The notes under the pieces are model-generated. The model was given only the letters and a program-made list of their open reading frames with translations. It had not been told where the DNA came from and searched no databases. Below, piece by piece: positions 52,954 through 64,000 of a stretch of 64,000 nucleotides of DNA. Position numbers and translations under genes: made by a program. Source of the DNA: Phylloscopus collybita (Eukaryota; Chordata; Aves; Passeriformes; Phylloscopidae); the NCBI GenBank assembly GCA_027886175.1, contig JAJNNQ010000027.1, forward strand, positions 9,872,001 through 9,936,000. The letters are read 5' to 3'. How positions within the stretch are numbered: position 1 is the stretch's first letter; each line of letters opens with the position of its first letter.

Positions 52954-55199
52954 TCAGGAACCGGGAGTGGCGACTTTGGTTTCCCATGCAAATGGGCCAC
53001 CGTTCGTGTCTAATGCTATCTGCTTACCACTGGGCTTCTTCCTATTAAAATTCCACTAAACTTCCATAGTAATGAGCATATCTCCCAGCTGAAATTTACA
53101 ACCAGATAGAAGATTCTCTGCCCTTGTAGAACCAAAGCCCTCCTAAAAAACTGACATCAGGAACCAGGGGTGGAGACTTTGTTTTCCCATGGAAAAGGGC
53201 CAGCGTTCATGTCTAATGCTGTCTGCCTGCCACTGGGCTTCTGCCTGCTGAAATTCCAAAGAAATTTCGAAATCTCTCCGATGCAATCAACCACCTGACG
53301 GAAGTTTGTCTGCCCCTGTAGTGCCAAAGGCCTCCTACAAATTGACATCAGGAGCCTGGAGTGGAGAATTCGGTTTCCCATGAAAAAGGGCCACCGTTCG
53401 TGTCTAATGCTGTCTGCCGGCCACTGGGCTTATGGCTACAGATATTACATAGAAATGAGGATATCTCCAAGATGCCATATGCCACCAGATGGAAGTTTGT
53501 CTGCTCTTGCAGTGCCAAAGGCCTCCTTCAAACTGACATTTGGAACCTGGCCTGGAGACTTTGGTTTCCTACCGAAAAGGCCCACCGTTTATGTTTAATG
53601 CTCTCTGTCTGCCATTGGGCTTCTGAGTACTAAAATAATACTAAAATTCCGTACAAATGAGGACATCTCCTAGATGCAATCTACCGCCAGATGGAAATTT
53701 GTCTGCCAGTGTAGCGCCAATGGCCTCCTAAAAACTGACATCAGGAACATAGGATGCATAATTGGTTTTTCCATGGAAAAGGGCAACCGTTCCTGTCTAA
53801 TGCTGTCTGCCTGCCACTGGGCTTCTACGTGCTGAAATTCCATACAAATGAGGATATCTCCCCGATGCACTCAACCACCTGACAGAAATTTGTCTTCCCT
53901 TGTACTGCCAAAGGCATCCTTAAACCTGACATCAGGAACGTGGTGTGGAGATTTTGCTTTCCCATGGAAAAGGGCCACCGTTCCTCTCTAATGCTGTCTG
54001 CCTGGCACTGTGGTTATGACTGATGAAGTTCCATACAAATGAGGATATCTCCCAGGTGCAATCTACCACCAGGTGGAAGTTTGTCTACCCTTGTAGTGCC
54101 AAGGCCTCTGAGAAACGTATGTCCGGAACGTGGGGTGGAGACTTTGGTTTCCCATAGACATGGGCCACCGTTCGTGTCTAATGCAGTCTGCCTGCCACTG
54201 GGCTTCTTCCTACTAAAATTCCACGAAAATTCGATAGAAATGAGGATATCTCCCAGGTGCAATCTACAACCAGATGGAAGATTTTCTGCCCTTGTACTAC
54301 CAAAGCCCTCCTAAGAAACTGACATCAGGAACCAGGGGTGGAGACTTTGTTTTCCAATGGAAAACGGCCAGCGTTCGTGTCTAATGCTGTCTGCCTGCCA
54401 CTGGGCTTCTGCCTGCTGAAATTCCAAAGAAATTTGGAAATCTCTCCGATGCAATCAACCACCTGACGGAAGTTTGTCGGCCCCTGTAGTGCCAAAGGCC
54501 TCCTACAAATTGACATCAGGAGCCTGGAGTGGAGACTTTGGTTTCCCATGGAAATGGTCCACGGTTGGTGTTTAATGCTGTCTACTTGCCACTGGGCTTC
54601 TGCCTACTTTAATTCCACTAAAACTCCATACAAATGAAGATATCTCCAAGATGCAATATGCCACCAGTCGGAAGTTTGTCTGTTCTTGTAGTGCAAAAGG
54701 CCTCCTAAAAACTGACATCAGGAACCTGGCCTGGAGACTTTGGTTTCCCCTGGAAAAGGGCCACTATTCATGTCTAATTCTGTCTGCGTGCCACTCGGAT
54801 TCTGCGTACTAAAATTCCTCTAAAATTCTATACAAATGAGAATATCTCGCAGGTGCAATCTACCCCCGGTTTGAAGTTTCTCAGCCCTTGTAGTGCCAAA
54901 GGTCTCCTATAAACTTACATCTGAAACGTAGGATGGATAATTTGGTTTCCCATGAAAAAGGGCCACTGTTCATGCCTAATGCTGTGTGCCTGCTACTGGG
55001 CGTATGCCTCCCAAAATTCCATACATATGAGGATATCTCGCAGATGCAATTTACCACCAGATGGAAGATTGTCTGCCGTTGTAGTGGCAAAGGCCTCCTA
55101 AAAAACTGACATCAGGAACCAGGGGTAGAGACTTTGGTTTCCCATGGAAAAGGACCACCGTTTGTATCTAATGCTGTCAGCCTGGCATTGTGGTTATGA

Positions 55200-55599
55200 G
55201 TGCTGAAATTCCATACAAATGAGGATATCTCCTCAATGCAATCAACCACCAGACGGAACTTTGTCTGCCCTTGTAGTGCCAAAGGCCTCCTACAAACTGA
55301 CATCAGGAACCTGGAGTGGAGACTTAGGTCTCCCATGGAAATGGGACAGCGTTCGTGTCTAATGATGTTTGCCTGCCACAAGGCTTCTGCCTATTAAAAT
55401 TCCAATAAAATTCCATACCATTGAAGATGTCTCTCACGTGCAATCTACCACCAAATGGAAGTTTGTCTGCCCCTGTAGAGCAAAAGGCTTCCTACAAATT
55501 GACATCAAGAAGCTGGGGTGGAGACTTTGGTTTCCCATGGCAAAGGGCCACGGTTCCTGTCTAATGCTGTCTGCCTGCCACTGGGCTTATGGGTACTAA
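55200..55599 (-). repeat. Two-monomer block repeated at 59905-60304 (offset 4,705 bp)
   Basis: Shares CCTGCCACAAGGCTTCTGCC, ATACCATTGAAGATGTCTCT and CATGGCAAAGGGCCACGG. These are variants not seen elsewhere in the window. Confidence 0.8.
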
Positions 55600-56889
55600 A
55601 ATTACATACAAATGAGGATATCTCCCAGATGCAATATGCCACCAGTTGGAAGTTTGTCTCCTCTTGTAGTGCCAGAGGCCTCCTAGAAAATGACATCAGG
55701 AACCTGGGGTGGAGACTTTGGTTTCCCTTGGAAATGGGCCACTATTCATGTCTAATTCTGTCCGCCTGCCGCTGGGATTCTGCCTACTAAAATTCCAATA
55801 AAATTCCATACAAATGAGAATATCTCCCAGGTGCAATCAAGCACCAGATGAAGTTTCTCTGCCCTTATGTTTCCAAAGGCCTCCTACAAACTGCCATCAG
55901 AAACCTAGGGTGGAGAATTTAGTTTCCCATGGAAAAGGACCACCGTTCCTGTCTAATGGTGTCTGCCTGGCACTGTGGTTATGACTGCTGAAGTTCCATA
56001 CAAATGAGGATATCTCCCAGATGCAATATGCCACCAGACGGAAGTTTGTCTGCTCTAGCAGTGCCAAAGGCCTCCTTAAAACTGACATTCGGAACCTGGC
56101 CTGGAGACATTGGTTTCCTATGGAAAAGGCCCACTGTTCATTTTTAATGCTGTCGGTCTGCCACTGGGATTCTGAGTACTATAATTCCACTAAAATTCTA
56201 TACAAATGAGGTAATCTCCCAGGTGCAATCGACCACCAGATGGAAGTTTGTCTGCTCTTGCAGTGCCAAAGGCCTCCTTTATACTGACATTTGGAACCTG
56301 GCGTGGAGACTTTGGTTTCCTATGGAAAAGGCCCACCGTTCATGTTTAATGCTCTCTGTCTGCAACTGGGCTTCTGAGTACTAAAATACCACTAAAATTC
56401 CATACAAATAAGGACATCTACGAGGTGCGATCCACCATAAGATGGAAGTTTGTCTGCCCTTGTAGTGCCAAAGGCCTCCAACAAACTGACATCAGGAGCC
56501 TGGGTTGGAGACTTTGTTTTCCCATGGAAAAGGGCCACCGTTCGTGTCTAATGCTGTCTGCCTGCCACTGGGCTTCTATCTGCTGAAATTCCATACAAAT
56601 GAGGACATCTTCCCGATGCAATCAACCACCAGACGGAAGTTTTTCTGCCCTTGTACTGTCAATGGCCTACTAAAACCTGACATCGGGAACGTGGTGTGGA
56701 GACTTTGGTTTCCCTAGGAAAAGGACCACCGTTCCTGTCTAATGCTGTCTGCCTGGCACTGTGGTTATGACTGCTGAAGGTCCATACAAATGAGGATATC
56801 TCCCAGGAGCAATCTACCACCAGGTGGAAGTTTGTCTACCCTTGTACTGCCGAAGGCCTCCTAGTAACGGACATCAGGAACGTGGGGTG

Positions 56890-57440
56890 GAGACTTTGGT
56901 TTCCCATAAAAATGGGCCACCGTTCGTGTCTAAAGCTGTCTGCCTGCCACTGGGGATCTTCGTAATAAAATTCCAATAAAATTCCAGAGAAATGAGGATA
57001 TCTCCCAGGTGCAATCTACCACCAGATGGAAGTTTTTCTGCCCTTGTAGTTCCAAACGCCTTCTATAAATTGACATCAGGAACGTGGGGTGGAGACTTTG
57101 TTTTCCCATGGAAATGGGCCACCGTTTGTGTCTAATGCTATGTGACTGCCACTGGGATTATGCCTAGTAAAATCCCGTACAAATGAGGATATCTCCCAGA
57201 TAGAGTCTACCACCAGATGAAAGTTTGTCTGCCCTTGTAACGCCAAAGGCCTCCTACAAACTGACATCAGGATTCTGGAAAGGAGGCTTTGGTTTCCCAT
57301 GGAAAAGGGGCACCCTTGTTGTTTAATGCTGTCTCCTTGCCACTGGGCTTATGACTACTGAAATTACATACAAATGAGGATATCTCCCTAAACAAAATTT
57401 CCCACCAGATGGAAGTTTGTCTGCCCTTTTTATGCCAAAG
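56890..57440 (-). repeat. Block repeated at 60417-60967 (offset 3,527 bp)
   Basis: Both copies share CACTGGGGATCTTCGTAATA, TTCTGGAAAGGAGGCTTTGG and CACCCTTGTTGTTTAATGCT. The copies are almost identical apart from single bases and a 1-bp indel in TCCCTAAACAAAATTTCCC. Confidence 0.85.
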
Positions 57441-58919
57441 GCCTCCTACAAACTGACATCAGGAGCCTGGGTTGGAGACTTTGTTTTCCCATGGAAAAGG
57501 GCCACCGTTCGTGTCTAATGCTGTCTGCCTGCCACTGGGCTTTTACCTGCTGAAATTCCATACAAATGAGGATATCTCCCCGATGCAATCAGCCACCAGA
57601 CGGAAGTTTGTTTGCCCTTGTACTGCCAAAGGCCTCCTAAAACCTGACATCAGGAACGTGGCTTGGAGACTTTGGCTGCCCATGGGAAAAGGGCCACCGT
57701 TCATGTCTAATGCTGTCTGCCTGCCACTGGGCTTCTACCTGCTGAAGTTCCATACAAATGAGGATATCTCCCCGATGCAATCAACCACCAGACGGAAGTT
57801 TGTCTACCTTTGTAGTGTCAAAGGCCTCCTAGAAACGGACATCAGGAACGTGGGGTGGAGACTTTGGTTTCCCATAAAAATGGGCCATTGTTCGTGTCTA
57901 ATGCTGTCTGCCTGCCACTGTGCTTCTTCCTACTAAAATTCCACTAAAACTCCATAGAAATGAGGATATCTCCCAGGTGCAATCTACAACCAGATGGAAG
58001 TTTCTCTGCCCTTATATTGGAAAACGCCTCCTACAAAGTGACATCAGCAACATGGGGTGGAGATTTTGGTTTCCCATGGAAAAGGGCCACTGTTCGTGTC
58101 TAATGCTGTCTGCCTGCCACTGGAGTTATGCCTACTGAAATTCCTCACAAATGAGGATATTTCCCAGATGGAATCTCCCACCAGTTGGAAGTTTGTTTGC
58201 CCTTCTAGTGCCAAAGGCCTCCTAAAAACTGACATCAGGAACCTGGGGTGGAGACTTTGGTTTCTCATGGAAATGGGCCACCGTTCGTGTCTAATAATGT
58301 CTGTCGGCCATTGGGCTTCTACCTACGAAAATTCCACTGAAATTCCATACAAATGAAGACATCTCCCGGGTGCAGTCTACCGCCAGATATAAGTTTTTCT
58401 GCCCTTGTATTTCCAAAGGCCTTCTATAAACTGACATGAGGAGCCTGGAGTGGAGACTTTGGTTTCCCATGGATATGGGCCAGCGTTCGTGTGTAAAGCA
58501 GTCTGCCTGCTGCTGGATTTCTGCCTACTTTAATACCACTGAAATTCCATAAAAATGAGGATATCTCCCAGGTGCAATCTACCACCAGATGGAAGATTTT
58601 CTGCCCTTGTACTTCCAAAGGCCTCTTACAAACTAATATCAGGAACGTGGTGTGGAGACTTTGGTTTCCCATGGAAAAGGGTAACCGTTTGTGTCTAATG
58701 CAGTCTGCCTGCCACTGGGGTTATGCCTGCTGAAATTCCTCACAAATGAGGATATCTCCCGCACGGAATCTACCACCAGTTGGAAGTTTATCTGCCCTTG
58801 AAGTGCCAAAGGCCTCCTACAAACTGACATCAGGCACGTGAGATGGAGACTTTGGTTTCCCAAGGAAATGGACCACAGTTCGTGTCTAATGCTGTCTGCG
58901 AGACTCTGGGCTTATGCCG
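57440..58919 (-). repeat. Block repeated at 62521-64000 (offset 5,081 bp)
   Basis: Near-identical over at least 1,480 bp, running off the right edge of the window. Shared rare text includes TTTGGCTGCCCATGGGAAAA and TTTCTCATGGAAATGGGCC. It points to a HOR of about 5.1 kb beginning in this outer part of the array, composed differently from the 3.3-kb HOR. Confidence 0.88.
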
Positions 58920-61900
58920 ACTAAAATTCCACTAAAATTCTATACAAATGAGGATGTCTCCCAGGTGCAATCTACCACCAGATGGAAGTTTGTCTGCCCC
59001 TGAAGAGCCAAAGGCTTCCTACAAATTGACATCAAGAACCTGAGGCGGAGACTTTGGTTTCCCATGGAAAAGGGCCAGCGTTCGCGTCTAATACTGTCTG
59101 CCTGCCACTGGGCTTATGGCTATTAAAATTACATACAAATGAGGATATCTCCTAGATGCTATATGCCACCAATAGGAACTTTGTCTCCTCCTGTAGTGCC
59201 AGAGGCCTCCTAGAAAATGACATGAGGAACCTGGGGTGGAGACTTTGGTTTCCCATGGAAATGAGCCACTACTCATGTCTAATTCTGTCTACCTGCAGCT
59301 GGGATTCTGTCTACTAATATTCCACTAAAATTCCATACAAATGAGTATATCTCCCAGGTGCAATCTAACACCAGATGGAAGATTCTCTGCCCCTGAGTTT
59401 CCAAAGGCCTCCTACAAACTGCCATCAGGAACCTGGGTTGGAGACTTTGCTTTCCCATGGAAAAGGACCACCGTTCCTGTCTAATGCTGTCTGCCTGGCA
59501 CTGTGGTGATGACTGCTGAAGTTCCATACAAATGAGGATATCTCCCAGGTGTAATCTACCACTGGGTGGAAGTTTTTCTGCCCCCGTAGTGCCAAAGGCC
59601 TCCTAAAAACTGACATCCCGAACGGGGGGTGGAGACTTTTGTTTCCCAAAGAAATGCCCACCGTTCCTGTCTAATGCTGTCTGGCAGCCACTGGCCTTAT
59701 GCCTACTAAAATTCCACTAAAATTCTATAGAAATGAGGTTATCTCCCAGGTGCAATCTACCACCAGATGGAAGTTTGCCTGCCCTTGTAGTTCCAAAGGC
59801 CTCCTACAAACTGACATCAGGAACGTGAGGTGGAGACTTTGGTTTCCCATGGAAAAGGTCCATGGTTCGTGTCTAATGCTGTCTGCCTGCCACTGGGCTT
59901 CTGCCATCTGAAATTCCATACAAATGAGGATATCTCCTCAATGCAATCAACCACCAGACGGAACTTTGTCTGCCCTTGTAGTGCCAAAGGCCTCCTACAA
60001 ACTGACATCAGGAACCTGGAGTGGAGACTTTGGTTTCCCATGGAAATGGGACAGCGTTCGTGTCTAATGATGTTTGCCTGCCACAAGGCTTCTGCCTATT
60101 AAAATTCCAATAAAATTCTATACCATTGAAGATGTCTCTCACGTGCAATCTACCACCAATCGGAAGTTTGTCTCCCCCTGTAGAGCAAAAGGCTTCCTAC
60201 AAATTGACATCAAGAAGCTGGGGTGGAGACTTTGGTTTCCCATGGCAAAGGGCCACGGTTCCTGTCTAATGCTGTCTGCCTGCCACTGGGCTTATGCCTA
60301 CTAAAATTACATACAAATGAGGATATCTCCCTAAACAAAATTTCCCACCAGATGGAAGTTTGTCTGCCCTTTTAATGCCAAAGGCCTACTAAAAACTGAC
60401 ATCAGGAGCCTGGGTGGAGACTTTGGTTTCCCATAAAAATGGGCCACCGTTCGTGTCTAAAGCTGTCTGCCTGCCACTGGGGATCTTCGTAATAAAATTC
60501 CAATAAAATTCCAGAGAAATGAGGATATCTCCCAGGTGCAATCTACCACCAGATGGAAGTTTTTCTGCCCTTGTAGTTCCAAACGCCTTCTATAAATTGA
60601 CATCAGGAACGTGGGGTGGAGACTTTGTTTTCCCATGGAAATGGGCCACCGTTTGTGTCTAATGCTATGTGACTGCCACTGGGATTATGCCTAGTAAAAT
60701 CCCGTACAAATGAGGATATCTCCCAGATAGAGTCTACCACCAGATGAAAGTTTGTCTGCCCTTGTAATGCCAATGGCCTCCTACAAACTGACATCAGGAT
60801 TCTGGAAAGGAGGCTTTGGTTTCCCATGGAAAAGGGGCACCCTTGTTGTTTAATGCTGTCTCCTTGCCACTGGGCTTATGACTACTGAAATTACATACAA
60901 ATGAGGATATCTCCCTAACAAAATTTCCCACCAGATGGAAGTTTGTCTGCCCTTTTAATGCCAAAGGCCTACTAAAAACTGACATCAGGAGCCTGGTTGG
61001 AGACTTTGTTTTCCCATGGAAAAGGGCCACCGTTCCTCTCTAATGCTGTCTGCCTGCCACTGGGCTTCTACCTGATGAAATTCCATAAAAATGAGGATAT
61101 CTCAACGATGCAATCAACCACCAGACGGAAGTTTGTCTGCCCTTGTAGTGCCAAAGGCCTCCTAGAAACGGACATCAGGAACGAGGGGTGGAGACTTTGG
61201 TTTTCCATCAAATGGGCCATTTTTCTTGTCTAATGCTGTCTGCCTGCCACGGGGTTTCTTCCTACTAAAATTCCACTAAAACTCCATAAAAATGAGGATA
61301 TCTCCCAGGTGCAATCTACAACCAGATGGAAGTTTCTCTGCCCTTATATTGGAAAACGTCTCCTACAAAGTGACATCAGCAACATGGGGTGGAGATTTTG
61401 GTTTCCCATGGAAAAGGGCCACTGTTCGTGTCTAATGCTGTCTGCCAGATACTGGGCTTATGCCTACTAAAATTCCACTAAAATTCCATACAAATGAGGA
61501 TACCTCCCAGGTGCTATCTACCACCAGATGGAAGTTTGTCTGCCCTTGTAGTGTTAAAGGCTTCCTACAAATTAACATCAGGAACCTGGGGCGTAGACTT
61601 TGGTTTCCCATGGAAAAGGGCCACCGTTCGTGTCTAATGCAGTCTGCCTGGCACTGTGGTTATGACTGCTGCAGTTCCATACAAATGCTGATAAGTCCCA
61701 GGTGCAATCTACCACCAGGTGGAAGTTTGTCTCCCCTTGAAGTGCCAAAGGCCTCCTAAAAATTGACATCAGGAACGTGCGGTGGAGACTCTGTTTCCCA
61801 TGGAAATGGGCCACCCTTTTTGTCTAATGCTATGTGCCTGCCACTGGGCGTATGCCTAGTAAAATTCCATAAAAATGAGGATATCTCCCAGATGGAGTCT

Positions 61901-62520
61901 ACCACCAGTTGAAAGTTTGTCTGCCCTTGTAATGCAACGGCCTCCTACAAACTGACATCAGGAACCTGGAGAGGACGCTTTGGTTTCCCATGGAAAAGGG
62001 CCACCCTTGGTGTTTAATGCTGTCTCCTTGCCACTGACTTATGACTACTGAAATTACATACAAATGAGGATATCTCCCAGACGCAATATGCCACCAGATG
62101 GAAATTTGTCTGCTCTTGCAGTGCCAAAGGCCTCCTTCAAACTGACATTCGGAACCTCACCTGGAGACTTTGGTTCCTATAGAAAAGGCCCACCATTCAT
62201 GTTTAATGCTGTCTGTCTGCCATTGGGCTTCTGAGTACTAAAATACCACTAAAATTCCATAAAAATGAGGATATCTCCCAGGTGCAATCTACCACCAGGT
62301 GGAAGTTTGTCAGCCCTTGCAGTGCCAAAAGCCTCCTAAAAACTGACATCAGGAACATAGGATGGATAATTTGTTTTTCCATGGAAAGGGGCCACTGTTC
62401 GTGTCTAATGCTGTCTGCCTGCCAGTGGGCAGAAGCCTACCAAAATTCCCTACAAATGAGGATATCTCCCAAATGCAATTTCCCACCAGATGGAAGTTTG
62501 TCAGCCCTTTTTATGCCAAA
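58920..62520 (-). repeat. Satellite between the two 5.1-kb repeat copies
   Basis: Reverse-orientation monomers of mixed subtype. It includes the second copies of the 4,705-bp and 3,527-bp offset blocks. 58.6-59.7 kb has a monomer order resembling the HOR region (58.64-58.86 with 33.78-33.97 kb; 59.09-59.28 with 34.23-34.42 kb; 59.43-59.66 with 34.57-34.79 kb), but more diverged, so it may be a relative of the ancestor of the HOR unit. Confidence 0.75.
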
Positions 62521-64000
62521 GGCCTACTAAAAACTGACATCAGGAGCCTGGGTTGGAGACTTTGTTTTCCCATGGAAAAGGGCCACCGTTCGTGTCTATT
62601 GCTGTCTGCCTGCCACTGGGCTTTTACCTGCTGAAATTCCATACAAATGAGGATATCTCCCCGATGCAATCAGCCACCAGACGGAAGTTTGTTTGCCCTT
62701 GTACTGCCAAAGGCCTCCTAAAACCTGACATCAGGAACGTGGCTTGGAGACTTTGGCTGCCCATGGGAAAAGGGCCACCGTTCATGTCTAATGCTGTCTG
62801 CCTGCCACTGGGCTTCTACCTGCTGAAGTTCCATACAAATGAGGATATCTCCCCGATGCAATCAACCACCAGACGGAAGTTTGTCTACCTTTGTAGTGTC
62901 AAAGGCCTCCTAGAAACGGACATCAGGAACGTGGGGTGGAGACTTTGGTTTCCCATAAAAATGGGCCATTGTTCGTGTCTAATGCTGTCTGCCTGCCACT
63001 GTGCTTCTTCCTACTAAAATTCCACTAAAACTCCATAGAAATGAGGATATCTCCCAGGTGCAATCTACAACCAGATGGAAGTTTCTCTGCCCTTATATTG
63101 GAAAACGCCTCCTACAAAATGACATCAGCAACATGGGGTGGAGATTTTGGTTTCCCATGGAAAAGGGCCACTGTTCGTGTCTAATGCTGTCTGCCTGCCA
63201 CTGGAGTTATGCCTACTGAAATTCCTCACAAATGAGGATATTTCCCAGATGGAATCTCCCACCAGTTGGAAGTTTGTTTGCCCTTCTAGTGCCAAAGGCC
63301 TCCTAAAAACTGACATCAGGAACCTGGGGTGGAGACTTTGGTTTCTCATGGAAATGGGCCACCGTTCGTGTCTAATAATGTCTGTCGGCCATTGGGCTTC
63401 TACCTATGAAAATTCCACTGAAATTCCATACAAATGAAGACATCTCCCGGGTGCAGTCTACCGCCAGATATAAGTTTTTCTGCCCTTGTATTTCCAAAGG
63501 CCTTCTATAAACTGACATGAGGAGCCTGGAGTGGAGACTTTGGTTTCCCATGGATATGGGCCAGCGTTCGTGTGTAAAGCAGTCTGCCTGCTGCTGGATT
63601 TCTGCCTACTTTAATACCACTGAAATTCCATAAAAATGAGGATATCTCCCAGGTGCAATCTACCACCAGATGGAAGATTTTCTGCCCTTGTACTTCCAAA
63701 GGCCTCTTACAAACTAATATCAGGAACGTGGTGTGGAGACTCCGGTTTCCCATGGAAAAGGACCACCGTTTGTGTCTAATGCTGTCTGCCTGCCACTGGG
63801 GTTATGCCTGCTGAAATTCCTCACAAATGAGGATATCTCCCGCAAGGAATCTACCACCAGTTGGAAGTTTATCTGCCCTTGAAGTGCCGAAGGCCTCCTA
63901 CAAACTGACATCAGGCACGTGAGATGGAGACTTTGGTTTCCCAAGGAAATGGACCACAGTTCGTGTCTAATGCTGTCTGCGAGACACTGGGCTTATGCCG
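62521..64000 (-). repeat. Second copy of the 57440-58919 block, cut by the window edge
   Basis: See the partner block. Differences are single bases, such as CGGTTTCCC for TGGTTTCCC at about 63743 and TGCTGTCTGCC for TGCAGTCTGCC near 63780. Confidence 0.88.

Larger units (their letters stand above)
52954..57440 (-). repeat. Diverged satellite right of the HOR, inverted match to 21.5-25.9 kb
   Basis: After a short HOR stub (to about 53027) the monomers are older and mixed. Several consecutive ones match left-arm monomers inverted and in reverse order: 53.16-53.38 with 25.30-25.52 kb, 54.88-55.09 with 23.23-23.43 kb, 56.02-56.21 with 22.09-22.28 kb and 56.5-56.7 with 21.58-21.79 kb. The near-constant coordinate sum (about 78.3-78.7 kb) supports one inverted block. 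Confidence 0.75.
29037..64000 (-). repeat. Satellite array, reverse orientation (about 178 monomers)
   Basis: Same monomer family as the left part, read on the opposite strand; anchors now appear as GAGACTTTGGTTTCCCATGG, GGATATCTCCCAGG and GTTCGTGTCTAATGCTGTCT. The block 29037-31760 is a run of mixed, diverged monomers with no obvious internal HOR, except that 31590-31757 is a monomer of the downstream HOR type. The array continues past base 64000. No gene is seen. Confidence 0.97.

Noticed and set aside
57472..57936. 154-codon open frame, duplicated at 62553-63017
   Set aside because: It only joins two satellite monomers whose stop happens to be lost through a one-base insertion (CCCATGGGAAAAGGG). 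The second occurrence comes from the 5,081-bp duplication.
1..64000. CENP-B box in the monomer, at the TTCGTGTCTAATGC stretch
   Set aside because: Only the TTCG start agrees; the required A and the CGGG end of the box are missing. CENP-B is also regarded as a mammalian protein.

Overview
The window is almost entirely satellite DNA: about 60.3 kb of tandem monomers averaging about 196 bp, interrupted once by a defective 3.7-kb endogenous retrovirus (ERV). No intact cellular gene, tRNA, rRNA, CRISPR array or bacterial-type regulatory site could be supported. The many short open frames in the array are by-products of the repeat. The host is a eukaryote. A bird is the most likely host, because the ERV Env looks like the avian alpharetrovirus type (fusion loop bracketed by cysteines, CX6CC motif). 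The long homogeneous array suggests pericentromeric or centromeric heterochromatin. That placement is an inference; no flanking unique DNA is present.

Layout. (1) 1-5918: satellite in 'forward' orientation, about 30 monomers. (2) 5919-9664: ERV on the + strand, flanked by a GTCCTC target-site duplication. It has a 79-bp stub of 5' LTR fused to the RNase H end of pol, then integrase, env and a full 716-bp 3' LTR. gag, protease, reverse transcriptase and the primer-binding site are missing. pol has three in-frame stops and env has one. (3) 9665-29035: forward satellite continues in the same monomer that the ERV split; several blocks of 0.4-1.3 kb recur 5-7 kb apart. (4) About 29031-29040: abrupt switch of orientation. 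(5) 29037-64000: satellite in reverse orientation. From 32.6 to 53.0 kb it is a higher-order repeat (HOR) of 17 monomers (3,328 bp). Six copies have lengths that differ by whole monomers (19, 17, 17, truncated, 15 and 9). The outer right part (53-64 kb) is more diverged and has its own 3.5- and 5.1-kb repeats.

The two orientations are related. Blocks at about 21.5-24.5 kb and 25.1-28.5 kb reappear, inverted and in reverse order, at 54-56.7 kb and 46.6-49.1 or 52.8-53.4 kb. The window therefore looks like an old inverted duplication of satellite whose right arm was later expanded by HOR amplification. Monomers come mainly in a 191-bp and a 202-bp form, differing by an 11-bp internal duplication. 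All percentages, offsets and homologies here come from reading and comparing text by eye, not from alignment software.
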